Source of the DNA: Zingiber officinale
Lineage: Eukaryota; Streptophyta; Magnoliopsida; Zingiberales; Zingiberaceae
Reading direction: 5' to 3'
Assembly: GCF_018446385.1 (NCBI RefSeq)
Contig: NC_055990.1
Location: 29,907,891 to 29,971,890, forward strand
DNA: 64,000 nt
The notes under the pieces were generated by a model. The model did not search any database. It was not told the origin of the DNA and saw nothing but the letters and a program-made list of their open reading frames with translations. Position 1 is the first letter of the stretch. Every line of letters starts with the position of its first letter. The translations under genes and the position numbers were made by a program. Shown here piece after piece: positions 38,369-50,094 of this stretch.

Positions 38369-41300
38369 TGTTGGTTGCTATTCGGAATATCGTACTGGTT
38401 CCACTGTATAAAAATTTTGTAAAAGTGCCGAACCTTTCCTAACAACTTATTGTGTTCTTTAGAAATTAAACTTGGAACCACAAACAGAACTTAACATTAT
38501 TGATTCCAAGTTCAACTTATCTGTTCTTAAAGGTTTAGACTTGGATCGCAAACGATGCTTAACATTATTAATCCAAATCCACCAATGTTACAAAGTTAAT
38601 TAAATATTTATTTCAAAAACCGGCTTCCAAGTTAAACATGGCGAGACACTAGGCCTTCTTGGGTATGGGATCATCCACCACTTCCTAAACAAAGTCTTTC
38701 AACGAAATTTAATATTTAATCTCCTTATAGTAACCCTAGGTTTAACCACTAAGAACAATCGAATCACAATATCGAAAAACAAAAGAAACACAAAATCGAA
38801 ACATAAAATCGATTGCCTAAAACCGATAGTCTCTTGTGTTTGGTATTTCAAGATCCATACAAAGAAAACTAGTATGATGCGGAATAAGACAACTAGTTAT
38901 ACCTTTCTTTGTAGCTAAAGACCTCTTGATCTTCTATTGTATTCCTCACCTCCTCTTGGACATTATGTGGGCGACGATCTATCAAGATGAATTCCACCGG
39001 GACCACTTCTTCTCCAAGACTCTTGAGCCATCAAGGGATGCCAAAATAGGAAAAAAAAAATTTCTTCTTCTTCTCCTTCAAGCAACCGGCCACCAAGTGC
39101 TTCTCCTCTGCTTCTTCTTCCTCTCCAAGCAACCAGCCACAAGGATGTAGCAACCCTTGATGTCGTGCGGTCCTAAGGAAGCAAGAGAGGTGACAAGATG
39201 AAGGTGGTGCCGTCGGCCACAAGAAAGAAGAAATGAAGGGAGTATGGCCGACCATCAAGGAAATAGAGAGGGAATAAGAATAGGTTGTCTAGTTCATGAG
39301 GCACCATCTTCCTTTCTTTTATAATCCTTGGTCTTGGTAAAAAAAGAAAGTTTAATTAAAACTTTCTTTTAATCTTCTTATGGCCGGCCACATCATGGTA
39401 TACTAAAAAGGAAAAATTTTTACAACAAAAATTAAAGCTTCCTTTTAAACTATGATGTTTACAAAAGGGAAAATTTTAAACATAATTAAAACTTCCTTAT
39501 TTGTTGTCTCTCTCTAAAAGAGGAAATTTTAATAACAATTAAAATCTCTCTTTTTAAATTTCCTATTGTACATGGCAATAAAGAAAAGTTTTAAAAATTA
39601 ATCTCTCTCTTTTAAAATATGTAGACAACTACAAAAAGGAAAGATTAATTAAAACTTCTCTTTTTAAATCATGGTTACATAAAAGGAAAGTTTTATCAAA
39701 AATTAAAATCTTTCTTTTTAACATTATAGACAACTACAAATAAGGAAATATTTTAACAAAATTAAAATCGCTATTTAATCTTTTGCAGATAGCTATAAAA
39801 GGAAAGATTTTAAAATTTAAAACTCTCATTTTAAAACCATGAGGATGACTATAAAAGGAAATTTTAAAAATAAAAATTTTCTTTTAAATCCCTTTCATGA
39901 ATGACTATAAAAGGAAAAATTTTAATAAAAATTAAAATCTTCTTTAATCCTATGTGGTCGGCCCCATGCTTGGACACCAAGCATGATTTGGCCGGTCGCT
40001 ACTTGGGCTCCAAGCCTATACTTGGCCGACCCCCTTGCTCCAAGCAAGGTTGTATCCGGCCCATTACTTGGATAAGAAGTGGACTTAGTGGATACAAAGT
40101 TTTATAGAGGCTACAACAAGGACCGAGAGGAGAAATTGGTTTTGGTCTCCCGATGAGCTTGAGCTTCCTGTGTTCGCCCCGAACACCCAACTTAAGTTCA
40201 TCAATAATAACTCATACCACTAAAGAGTTATTATTGAATGATCCTGTCCGAATGCTGAGTCGGTGGACGCTGGGCACGTGGCGCTCTTCCAACTGATGAT
40301 GTGGATCTCTGACCGTCCGTATGGATCTCCGGCGAACCTGCAAGGAAGTCGAGTCGGGAAGGGGTTTCCGACGACAACCCTCCGACGCTCAAGTCAGGCA
40401 AGAGGAAAACGATGAAGTGGCTCCAAAGATGAGAGATCGCGTACCTCCGGCGAAATCTGAGGGCTTTTATATAGAGCTGTGGGAAGGCTTATGCACACCT
40501 ATCGAGGCGTACACGTGTCCTTTACCATACCTTATTATAGGCTTACCAGAGGAGCATGCCTGACACCATACTGCTACAGTCCGAGCACCTCTCTGATGGG
40601 ACAGCAGAACCTTCCGTCGTAGGATTCTGTGTATGGCTTGGTCGTCGAACATGCCTGTTGTCAGAAGATGTTCCCCAATGTCCCCTTGTCCTTGTCTCCT
40701 TTTTCCCCGAGCCGAGCGTCCATCCGCTCGGCAGGCATCGGTCCGACCGGGTGTAGGTGTCGGTTCGACCGGGTGCTCGGCTGAGACTGTTCCTTCACAA
40801 CATTGACGCTTTACGCCTCGCCCGAGCGGGCTACTCGCTCGGCCCGGCGACCCTGTTCACCATGAGCGTCGGAAACCTGACTCCCCGTCGGGTTGTCTTT
40901 GATTCCGCCTAGACCCGTTCGACCGATTGACCCGACCCTTCTCCGATCGGATGTGCCTCATGCTGACACTTTTGACTTCTGACCTTCACGTGTCATTGGC
41001 TCCCCACAAAGGGGGTCCCCCGTCTTTACTATCGGATCATTGAACTACCGCACCAATCCCAAATTACATTATGAGCTCCTTCTTATTATGAGTGCATTAA
41101 TCTCCCTGTGTTTAAGATATTGATGTCCACTAATTAAATGAGTTACTGACAACTCACTTATTTAATATCTAGCTCCAAGAGTAGTACCACTCAACTTCAT
41201 TGTCACGCCGGACTAGGTCCACCTGCAGGATTTACATGATAATCCTTATGAGCTCCTCAAGGGGGCATCATCAACCTAGATTACTAGTACACAGTTTCAT

Positions 41301-41813
41301 TTTATAATCAACAACACACCATATAAAAAATATCATTTCCCAACTAATCGGACCTATTGATTTAACGAGCTAAATCACACCCTTGGATAAATTAAAGAAA
41401 TAAATATTAAATATACATACTTGTTATTATATCATGATTAAGAGCACACACTTCCATAATAACAGAGGTTTTGTTCTCTTATATAGTCAATATAAAAAGA
41501 AACTACCTCAAATGGTCTTGCTCAATACATTCATAGTGTACTAATGTAATTTTATAGTCTAGATAAACTAATACGAAATTACACTACAACCACTCCAATG
41601 GTTTGTCCATTCCATCTTGGTTATGAACTACTATTTATAATTTATAAGGATTTGATAACATGATCTTCTGTGTGTCTCCTCATACCATGTTATCTACAAT
41701 ATAAATTAAATGGATAACTACACTTAGCATAAATGTAGACATTTGACCAATGTGATTCTTATTTCTAAATAAATATTTATACAAAAGCTAGGCTTTTAGT
41801 ATACATTCCAACA
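38369..41813 (-). mobile_element. A-family solo LTR in the LTR of element C
   Basis: Ends TGTTGGTTGC and ATTCCAACA. The flanks are GTGGT (38364-38368) and GTAGT (41814-41818), a target duplication with one later change. Removing the nested Tat LTR leaves about 2.6 kb. Minus orientation is shown by comparison with the A LTR that ends at 58821 next to a primer site. The interior has repeated AAAAGGAAA-TTTTAA-AATTAAAA words (39340-39930). There is no gag or pol, hence a solo LTR. Confidence 0.83.
40239..41039 (-). mobile_element. Tat-type solo LTR nested in the A-family solo LTR
   Basis: Starts TGATCCTGTCCGAAT and ends ATCGGATCA, the reverse of the Tat LTR at 7908-8587 (GATTCGGACAGGATCA at its end). 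It is flanked by a perfect 5-bp duplication TTGAA (40234-40238 and 41040-41044). It is 801 bp and GC-rich (CCGAGCGG, GCTCGGC words), in sharp contrast with the AT-rich host element. Confidence 0.88.
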
Positions 41814-43074
41814 GTAGTAACCCTAGGTAGAAAGTCCAGTAGGTCTGGAGGACCAGACTGCATCAAGTATGCTCTTCTGAGTGGAGTAGGTGAGGGCGCG
41901 TTCCCCGCGGAGGGAACAGTAGGCGTCGGTTCGACCTAGGGGTTCCGGTCGGAAATCCAAAGTCAAAACCAGACAGCCCGAAGACTGTCAATTTACTTAT
42001 ATATTATCTGTTATGTTCTAACTCTGTCTTGCAGGAGATTAATATTTTTGTGCAAGGTTAGAATCGACCGGGATCGGTCGACCGAACGTTTGGATCGATC
42101 GACCAAACCCCCAAGCAGCAGATCAGATTTCCAGTGAATGGACCGGGCTCGACCAGGGGATTGGTCGACCGAACCTGGTTATCGGTCGATCGAACCGGAG
42201 ATAGGAGTTGACCAGATCGAAGCAGAGCGAGCGGATCAGACGGATCGAATGAGGAGGAGATCATCTGATCGGTCGGCCGAACGTGGGGATCGGTCGACCG
42301 ATCCGCTTCAGGTCAAACCTGATCCCAAGCTTTGAGGATCTAAATCAGCCCTACAGAGACTATAAATGAAGCCTCGCGGAGCAGCTTCGAATAACAATGA
42401 AAATAGATTAATTGGTGCTCTTCTATGCTGAACGCTTCAACTACGCGCTGCCACTCCGACAATTGACGACTGCTTTCTTCATCTCTTGTGTTGTCGGTAT
42501 AATTTAGTTATTGTTGCACTTATTTCATACTTGTAACTTTGTGATATTATAGTTGTTGCCCAATGTAAACACTCAATGAGCGTGGGCCTTGGAGTAGGAG
42601 TCGCCCTAGGCTCCGAACCAAGTAAATCTTGGAGTCTTCTGTGTGCTTGTGCTTTTGTTTTAATTTCCGCTGCTTAACTCGATACGTTTTCCGAGTACGA
42701 AACGTGTGAAAACCACGAGCGCTGTTCACCCCCCCTCCTCTAGCGCATCTCGATCCAACAATTGATATCAGAGCCAGACTGCTCTGAATTGGTGAAACCA
42801 CCAATCGAGCAAGGGGGGTTCCTATTTTGAAAGAAAATTTAGATAACGTTTTCCCTCCAAAAATATTTTCAAAAAATTAATTTTCATCTTTTCACCATTG
42901 GTCAGTATTAATGAAATATCGCTTTTTCAAAAATTTACAATAATATTTTTTAATATTTAATTATTATTTTTTTTGAAATTAGTGAATTGTTATTCTTTCT
43001 TTATCCAACATTACTAATCCAAGACCGAGTTTTGGAACGAAGTTGTTTTTCTTTTATTGTGTGCTAGATCATCA

Positions 43075-44196
43075 ATGGCTCTCCAAGAAGGCTATAACAC
43101 TGCTCGCCCACCACTCTTCACCGGAGAAGACTTCGGATACTGGAAGGGTCGAATGGAGTCGTACCTTCAAACACATTTTGAGGTATGGATGATCGTCAAA
43201 ATTGACCTGAAACTCCCAACAGACGGCGCCGGCAAGCCAATACCATACGAGAACTGGGATGCAATTCTGATAAAGAAAGTTGAAGCCAACGCCAAAGCGA
43301 CGTATACTCTTCAATGTGGTCTAACAAAGGAGGAGTTGAACTGTGTCGACCTGTTCTCGAGCGCCAAAAAACTATGGGAGAAACTGATTGAGCTATACGA
43401 AGGTACGCAAGTAAATAAACGTGATTTAATAGACGAATTATTTGAGTTACATGAGCAGACTAATGCTACTCCGGCCGAGGAAGGTATTACGTTGGATGCA
43501 GGTACAAACAAGACAAAGGAGGCTAGAAAGAGGAAGGTGTTGAAGGCAACATGGTTTGAGTCATCAGACGAATCCGAATCCGACGAAGAAGAACAAGCAA
43601 GCTTCTTCGCTCTACTGGTACAAGCAAATATTGTCGAAACCGAGTCCGAGTTCGAGTCCGGAAGCAAGGATGAATCCGAAGCTAAGTCCGAGAGAAGCCA
43701 CATATCCGTATCCGTTACCGAAGGGCCGAACCCCACTGTAAGCTCTTTAATTTCTGGTATTAATTTAGAAAACCTAGTTCCCTATTTGTTAAAGAAATAA
43801 GCTAAATCCAATACCCGAGTCAAGTCACTCCAAAAGGAGGTAACAACCCTTAACGAAATGACTAACTCGAGTCCTTTGACTGAGCCAGTTCAAATTGGAA
43901 GCTCAACTCAAGTCCAACAATTTGAGGAAGAAAATTTCAATTTGAAAACTCAAGTTAAAGAACTTAAAGATACATTGGAACAGTTCATGTTGGGTTCCAA
44001 GAATCTTAATCTGATTCTTGGAAAACAAAGAGTTGTTTACAATAAATCTGGACTTGGGTTTAAGCGTAAACAAAAATTCAAATCATATCTATTAATTATA
44101 AATAGGTCAAATAGAAACATAGTTCAAGCATGGGTCCCCAAGTCAAACCTGACTAATCAAGTCGGACTTGGACACTATTGGGTCCCCAAGGATTAA
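43075..44196 (+). pseudogene. gag remnant of element C
   Basis: Starts MALQEGYNTARPPLFTGEDF and continues with YWKGRMESYLQ, TKEELNCVDLFSSAKKLWEK and an acidic stretch (ATWFESSDESESDEEE), a copia-type gag pattern. A later part reads like the gag C-terminal region (LDTLEQ-type helix, QAWVPKSNLTNQ). It is broken, with roughly two or more breaks, and no pol follows. Confidence 0.75.
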
Positions 44197-45420
44197 GTCC
44201 ATTACCTTGATAGATCATATCGAGGCTATGATCTAGGGAGAGTCAATAGAACGACCATTTTTAAAATTGGTTGATGATTGCTTTTATTGTCTTTATATAA
44301 ATGCTTAGATTAGGCTAGATTAAGGACCTAGGCGTAATTTACACTTGAATGATTAGTCCTAGGAGTTTCAAAAAGAAAATTAAATATATATAATTTTTTG
44401 AAAGGCTCTGTCTAGAAGTGGTGGATGATCCCATACCCAAAAAGGTCTAGTGCCTCGCCATAGCCTGGGAGCCGATCCTTGAAATGTGTATTTAATTGAC
44501 TAATTGAAAAACCTAAGTCTAACTCAAATATAAATTAATCCTTAGATATAATTTAAATTAAAGTTAACCATCTCACAAAAATACATAAGGTTCCCTGATT
44601 GACAACTTAGAATCGGGTGAGATGGATTTAGGTTGAACTTAGTCTAATTAATCAATCTTAATTCAATTTAATCAATTCAATAAATTTAAATTAATTATTT
44701 TTAATCTTAATTTCGAAATTATAACTAACTTTTTTAAAAATTATAATTAATTTCATAATTATTTTAAAAATTATAATTAATTTCATAGTCATAATTTCAT
44801 AGTCATTTTAAAAATCATATTTAATATTCAAAATTCTTAAATGATAATTACTTTTCAAATCATATTTAATATTCAAAATCTCAAATGATAATTACTTTTC
44901 AAATCATATTTAATATTCAAAATTTTAAATGATAATAAATTTTCAAAAGCATATTATCAAAATCTTAATTAAAATTTCAAATCATATTTTCAAGCTATAA
45001 TTTTGAATATATTTTCAAGATCTTCAAAAAGTTTAAATGTTGACTCATTTGAAATTCAAACTCAAACTTATTTTAAAATTTCAATATTGATAAAATTAAA
45101 ATAAAATTAACTCCGTCTCACATTCACTCAAAAGCTGAATTTGCTTGATAACCTAGAATGAGTGAGATGGTAAATTAGGAAAATAATTCCCTTTAAACAC
45201 ATGCTTGGACTATAGGCATTAATTAAGGGGGTGTGAAATTTTTTTTTCCAAGTTAATTTTTTCTTTAAAATAAAAATTATTTTTGACTTAACTTCAAAAT
45301 TAAAAACTATTTTTGACTTGTCTTCAAAAATACAGATTATTTCTGACTTGGCTTTAAAATTAAAATTATTTGTGACCTGGCTTTAAAATTAAAACTTTTC
45401 TAGAAGCTAAATGTTTTCAA
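44197..45420 (+). other. AT-rich internal DNA of element C
   Basis: No coding frame. It includes the word AAGTGGTGGATGATCCCATA (44417-44436), which also occurs in A-family LTRs, and three tandem copies of an approximately 44-bp unit (TCAAATCATATTTAATATTC) at about 44810-44945. Confidence 0.5.
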
Positions 45421-45804
45421 AGCTAAGTACTTAAGCTAAGCTTTTATGTAAATCTTTTTTATGTTAAGTACTTAAACTAAAATGTCTAAAATGAGAATCA
45501 CATTAGTCAAATATCTGCATTTTGTTAAATGCAGTTATCTATTTAATTATATTGTAGATAACATAGTGTATGGTATCACACAGAAGATAATGTTATCAGT
45601 TTCTTATAAATTATAAATAGTAGCTCACAACCAAGATGGATTGGGACAAACCATTGGAATGGTTGTACTGTAATTTGATATTAGTTTATCTTGACTATAA
45701 AATTACACTAGTAGACTATGTGTGTATTGAGCAGGACCATTTGAGGTTGTTCTTTTTATACTGACTGCATAAAAGAACAAAACCTCTGTTATTATGGATG
45801 TGCG

Positions 45805-47736
45805 TGTTAGGATCGATGGTCGCGGCTAGAGAGGGGGTGTGAATAGCCGCCCCAAATTCTTCGCGTTTCTTCCTACGATTAGGGTTAGCGCAGAGGAAAT
45901 AAACAATAGAAACGATAAAGGAGAAGCAAACCTCAACACGAAGATGTAACGAGGTTCGGAGATGATACTCCTACTCCTCGGCGTGTCCGTAAGGTGGACG
46001 AAGCCTATCAATCCGTCGGTGGATGAGTCCCCGGAAAACCGGCTAATAAGAACACTCCTTCTGGGTGAAGAAACCTCGCCACAGAAACTTACAACAGCAA
46101 GAAGGAGTACAACAGTAGAGAAAGCAAACAAGAACAATCGAAATGTAAAACCCCTTTGCTTGCCTTCTCGTTGTCGACTAGAATCCTGATGAAGCAGCAA
46201 CTTCTCGGATCCAAGCTCAGCTAGAAAACCAGCAGGAAGCTCACCCGAAGCTTCGGCAGTGAGAGCTCAGCAAAGCGCTCGCAGAAGGAACCAGGAAGAA
46301 CTTGCAGAAGCAAGAAGGAAGAAGAGAGAGTTTTCTGTAGAAGCCCTTGAACTCCTTTTATATCCTGCACTCAACCTGCACTGCACCTGCGAAGAACAGA
46401 AGACAGAAGACTAGCCGTTGTGAGTCACACTCCTGATCGGTCCAGACCTTCTCTGATCGGTCTTGGGGACCGATCAGGACCTATGCTGATCGGTCCCCAG
46501 ACTGATCAGCACACTTCACAGAGAGTTTGCGCAACTCTCTGTGCGTGCCTTGATCGGTCCCGGGGACCAATCAGGCTTCATGCTGATCAGTCCCCAGACC
46601 GATCAGTAAGCTCACAGAGGCACTGATCGCTTTCTGATCGGTCTCAGACCGATCCAGGTCTTGGTTTTTGCCCAAACCAAGTCCAAACCAATATCCGGTC
46701 AACCTTGACCTATTGGTACATCATGCTTAGCATCCGGTCACTCCCTTGACCTGCTAAGACTCCCCACCAAGTGTCCGGTCAATCCCTTTGACCCACTTGG
46801 ACTTTTCTCTTCGTGTCAAGTATCCGGTCACTCCCTTGACCTACTTGACCTTCTCAACACCAGATGTCCGATCACCCTTGATCCATCTGGATTTTTCCTT
46901 GCCCGGCTTCACTCACCAGGACTTCCCAACTGCCTGGCTTCACTCACCAGGACTTTTCCAACTGCCTGGCTTCACTCACCAGGACTTTCCGAACTGCCTG
47001 GCTTCACTTACCAGGACTTTTCCAACTGCCTGGGTTCACTCACCAGGACTTTCCCACTGCCTGGCTTCACTCACCAGGACTTTCTCCAACTGCCTGGCTT
47101 CACTCACCAGGACTTTCAATCTGCCTGGCTTCACTCACCAGGACTTTTCCGTCTGCCTGGCTTCACTCACCAGGACTTTCCACATCCGGTCCAGAGAACG
47201 AGCTACCGAGCCCTCTCTGACCACAGTTCGGAGAACGAGCTATCGAGCCCTCTCCGACTTCCATCCAGTCCAGAGAACGAGCTCCCGAGCCCTCTCTGAC
47301 CTAATCCGGAGAACGAGCTACCGAGCCCTCTCCGACTTCCACTTGCCAAGTTCCCATACTTGGACTTCTCCGTGCCAAGTCTCCATACTTGGACTTTCTC
47401 CCGTGCCAAGCTCCCTGCTTGGACTTTTCCCGTGCCAAGCTCCCTGCTTGGACTTTTCCGAGTCAGGTCAACTCACCTCGGGTCAACCAGGTCAACCTTG
47501 ACCAAGGGTTGCACCCACAACCTCCCAAGTTTCTGTTCTTGTCAAACATCAAGATACAACTTGAGTCAGGTCAATTCGAGTCAGGTCAACCAGGTCAACC
47601 TTGACCTAAGGTTGCACCAACAATCTCCCATCAAAATACAACTCTTTTGTTCTTGTCAAATATCAAAATACAACTCGAGTCAGGTCAACTCGAGTCGGGT
47701 CAACCAGGTCAACCTTGACCTAAGGTTGCACCAACA
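45805..47736 (-). mobile_element. B-family solo LTR inside the A-family LTR
   Basis: Opens TGTTAGGATCGATGG and ends GCACCAACA, 1932 bp, flanked by the perfect 5-bp duplication GTGCG (45800-45804, 47737-47741). In reverse it begins TGTTGGTGCAACC, like the LTRs of the full element at 50095. It holds about nine tandem copies of a unit with GGCTTCACTCACCAGGACTT (46905-47180) and CTGATCGGTC palindromic words (46430-46660). The long frame over 46788-47501 is a by-product of these repeats. Confidence 0.87.
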
Positions 47737-48807
47737 GTGCGTACTCTTAATCTCGATATAATAACAAATACATATACTTAGTATTTATTTCTTTAATTTA
47801 TCAAAGGGTGAGATTTATTCAATTAAATCAATAGGCCCGATAAGTTGGGAAATAATATTATTTATATAGTATGTTGTTGATTATAAAAGGAAACTGTGTC
47901 CTAATAATCTAGGTTGATGATGTTCTCTTGAGGAGCTCATAAGGATTATCATGTAAACTCTGTAGGTGGACTTAGTCCGACATGATAATAAGGTTGAGTG
48001 GTACTACTCTTGGAGCTAAATGTTAATTGAGTTGTCAGTAACTCATTTAATTAACGGACATACGATATCTTAAACACAGGGAGACTAACACACTCATGAT
48101 AAGAAGGAGCTCATATTGTAATATGAGATTGGTGCGGTAGTTCAATAATAACTCATAATAACTAAAGAGTTATTATTGATGAACTTGAGTTGGGTGTTCG
48201 GGTCGAACACAGGAAGCTCAAGTCCATTAGGAGGTCAAAACCAATTCCTCCTCTCGGTCCCTGTTGTAGTCTCTATAAAGCCTCGCATTCATCCGTTTTA
48301 GTTTTGCTTCCTACCCAAGAAAGGGGTCGACCACATCCTTGCTTCGTGCCCAAACAAGGGTCGACTAAGCCTTGCTTCCTACCCAAGAAAGGGGTCGGCC
48401 AAGCCTTGCTTGGTGTCCAAGCAAGGGGCTAGCCAAACCAAAAGAAAAGAAAAGAAAAGAAAGAAAAAAAAAGGAGAGATTTTTTATCAACAGAATTAGA
48501 GATTTTTCTAAAAAGAATTACGTTAATTCTTTCTTAAAAATTTTCTAAAAAGAATTATATTAGTTCTTTCCTAAGAAATTTTTCTAAAAAGAATTATATT
48601 AATTCTTTCCTAGAGATTTTTATAAAAAGAATTATATTGATTCTTTCTTAGAAATTTTCTAAAAAGAATTATACTAATTTTTTCTTAAGAATTTTTTCTA
48701 AAAAGAATTATGTTAATTCTTTTCTAGAGAATTTTCCTAAATAAAAATCTATTACTTTTTCTCTTTTTTTATCTGAGGCAAAGGGTTATAAAAGGAGAGG
48801 AGGTTGT

Positions 48808-49437
48808 TGTAGGATCGAAAAGAATTTAGATATCTCCACAATAGCATGATATTGTCCACTTTGGGCCTAGACCCTCATGGTTTTGCTCTTGGGCTCTCCC
48901 CAAAAGGCCTCATACCAATGGAAATATCTTTTCTCTTATAAACTCATGATCTTTCCCATGTGTTTCCAATATGGGACTATGTTTGCAACCTTGCAACCCC
49001 AACAACCCCCCCCCCCCCCCCCTCAAACAAAGGACCATAGACTTCCCACGTCTGATCCTCGACCCACCAGGTCTTCCTGCCCCTCGGTCCACCCGACCTA
49101 TTAGGACTTCCTTGCCTAGTCGCAACTAGGACTTCCTGCCTGGTGTCTGGTCCTCTTGATCCGAACATAGGAGCCCCCACTTTCTTTGTTTGAGGTCAAT
49201 ATTGTACCCATATGGTTCAATCAGACCATAGCTCTTGTGCACAGTCGGCGGTTAAACCTTCTGGCAGTTAGGGCTCTGATACCAATTGTAGGATCGAAAA
49301 GAATTTAGATATCTCCACAATAGCATGATATTGTCCACTTTGGGCCTAGACCCTCATGGTTTTACTCTTGGGCTCTCCCCAAAAGGCCTCATACCAATGG
49401 AGATATCTTTTCTCTTATAAACCCATGATCTTTCCCA
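48808..49437 (-). mobile_element. TRIM-like element D, left copy
   Basis: Two short direct LTR copies, 48808-49004 complete and 49287-49437 truncated, flank a 282-bp non-coding interior with a primer-binding site and an expanded G/C tract where the polypurine tract should be (poly-C at about 49006-49022 on the plus strand). Size and make-up fit TRIM elements (terminal-repeat retrotransposons in miniature). Confidence 0.75.
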
Positions 49438-50094
49438 ATTTATGCCATTTTAAGATAAAATCAATTTTTCCACCATTAGGCACATTTTACTCTTTCAAGG
49501 AGTAAATAATAATTCCATTTCATTTTCAAAGGTTAACAAAAACCTTGAAAATGCTCATTGAGTGTCAATTTCCTCTAAGTTGGGTTAACTACCCTTCTAA
49601 TCGGAGTTGACACTCTATGGGTTAGAGTGTCAACTCCGATTAGAAGGGTAGTTAACCCAACTTAGAGGAAATTGACACTCAATGAGTATTTTCAAGGTTT
49701 TTGTTAACCTTTGAAAATGAAATGGAATTATTATTTACTCATTGAAAGAGTAAAATGTGCCTAATGGTGGAAAATTTGATTTTATCTTAAAATGACTTAA
49801 ATTGGGAAAGATCATGGGTTTATAAGAGAAAAGATATCTCTATTGGTATGAGGCCTTTTGGGGAGAACCCAAGAGCAAAACCATGAGGGTCTAGGCCCAA
49901 AGTGGACAATATCATGCTATTGTAGAGATATCTAAATTCTTTTCGATCCTACAATTGGTATTAGAGCCCTAACTGCCAAAAGGTTTAACCACCGACTGTG
50001 CACAAGAGATATGGTATGATTGAACCATGTGGGTACAATATTGACCTCAAACAAAGAAAGTGGGGACTCCTATGTTCGGATCAAGAGGACCAGA

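Larger units (their letters stand above)
37996..42760 (+). repeat. 5' LTR of element C, split by a solo LTR
   Basis: Opens TGTTGGTACAGGACGC and ends GATCCAACA just before the primer site. Own sequence is 37996-38368 and 41819-42760. It carries GGTAACCCTAGGT minisatellite words on the left and GATCGGTCGACCGAAC palindromic words on the right. Confidence 0.82.
37996..45420 (+). mobile_element. Copia-type element C, 5' part
   Basis: LTR at 37996-42760 (about 1.3 kb of its own sequence, the rest being a nested A-family solo LTR), primer site TTGATATCAGAGCC at 42762-42775, gag from 43075, then AT-rich internal DNA to about 45420, where an A-family LTR takes over. It has the same family character as G (GGTAACCCTAGGT words, similar gag). 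Pol and 3' LTR are missing, so it is a broken fossil; the right boundary is approximate. Confidence 0.72.

Noticed and set aside
46788-47501. 237-codon frame with repeated FTHQDF and ASLTRTF words
   Set aside because: Generated by the tandem units of the B-family LTR; it has no start context or domain.
48100-48432. 80-codon plus-strand frame and a mirror frame at 39999-40190
   Set aside because: Both lie in A-family LTRs in opposite orientation and are not protein-like.
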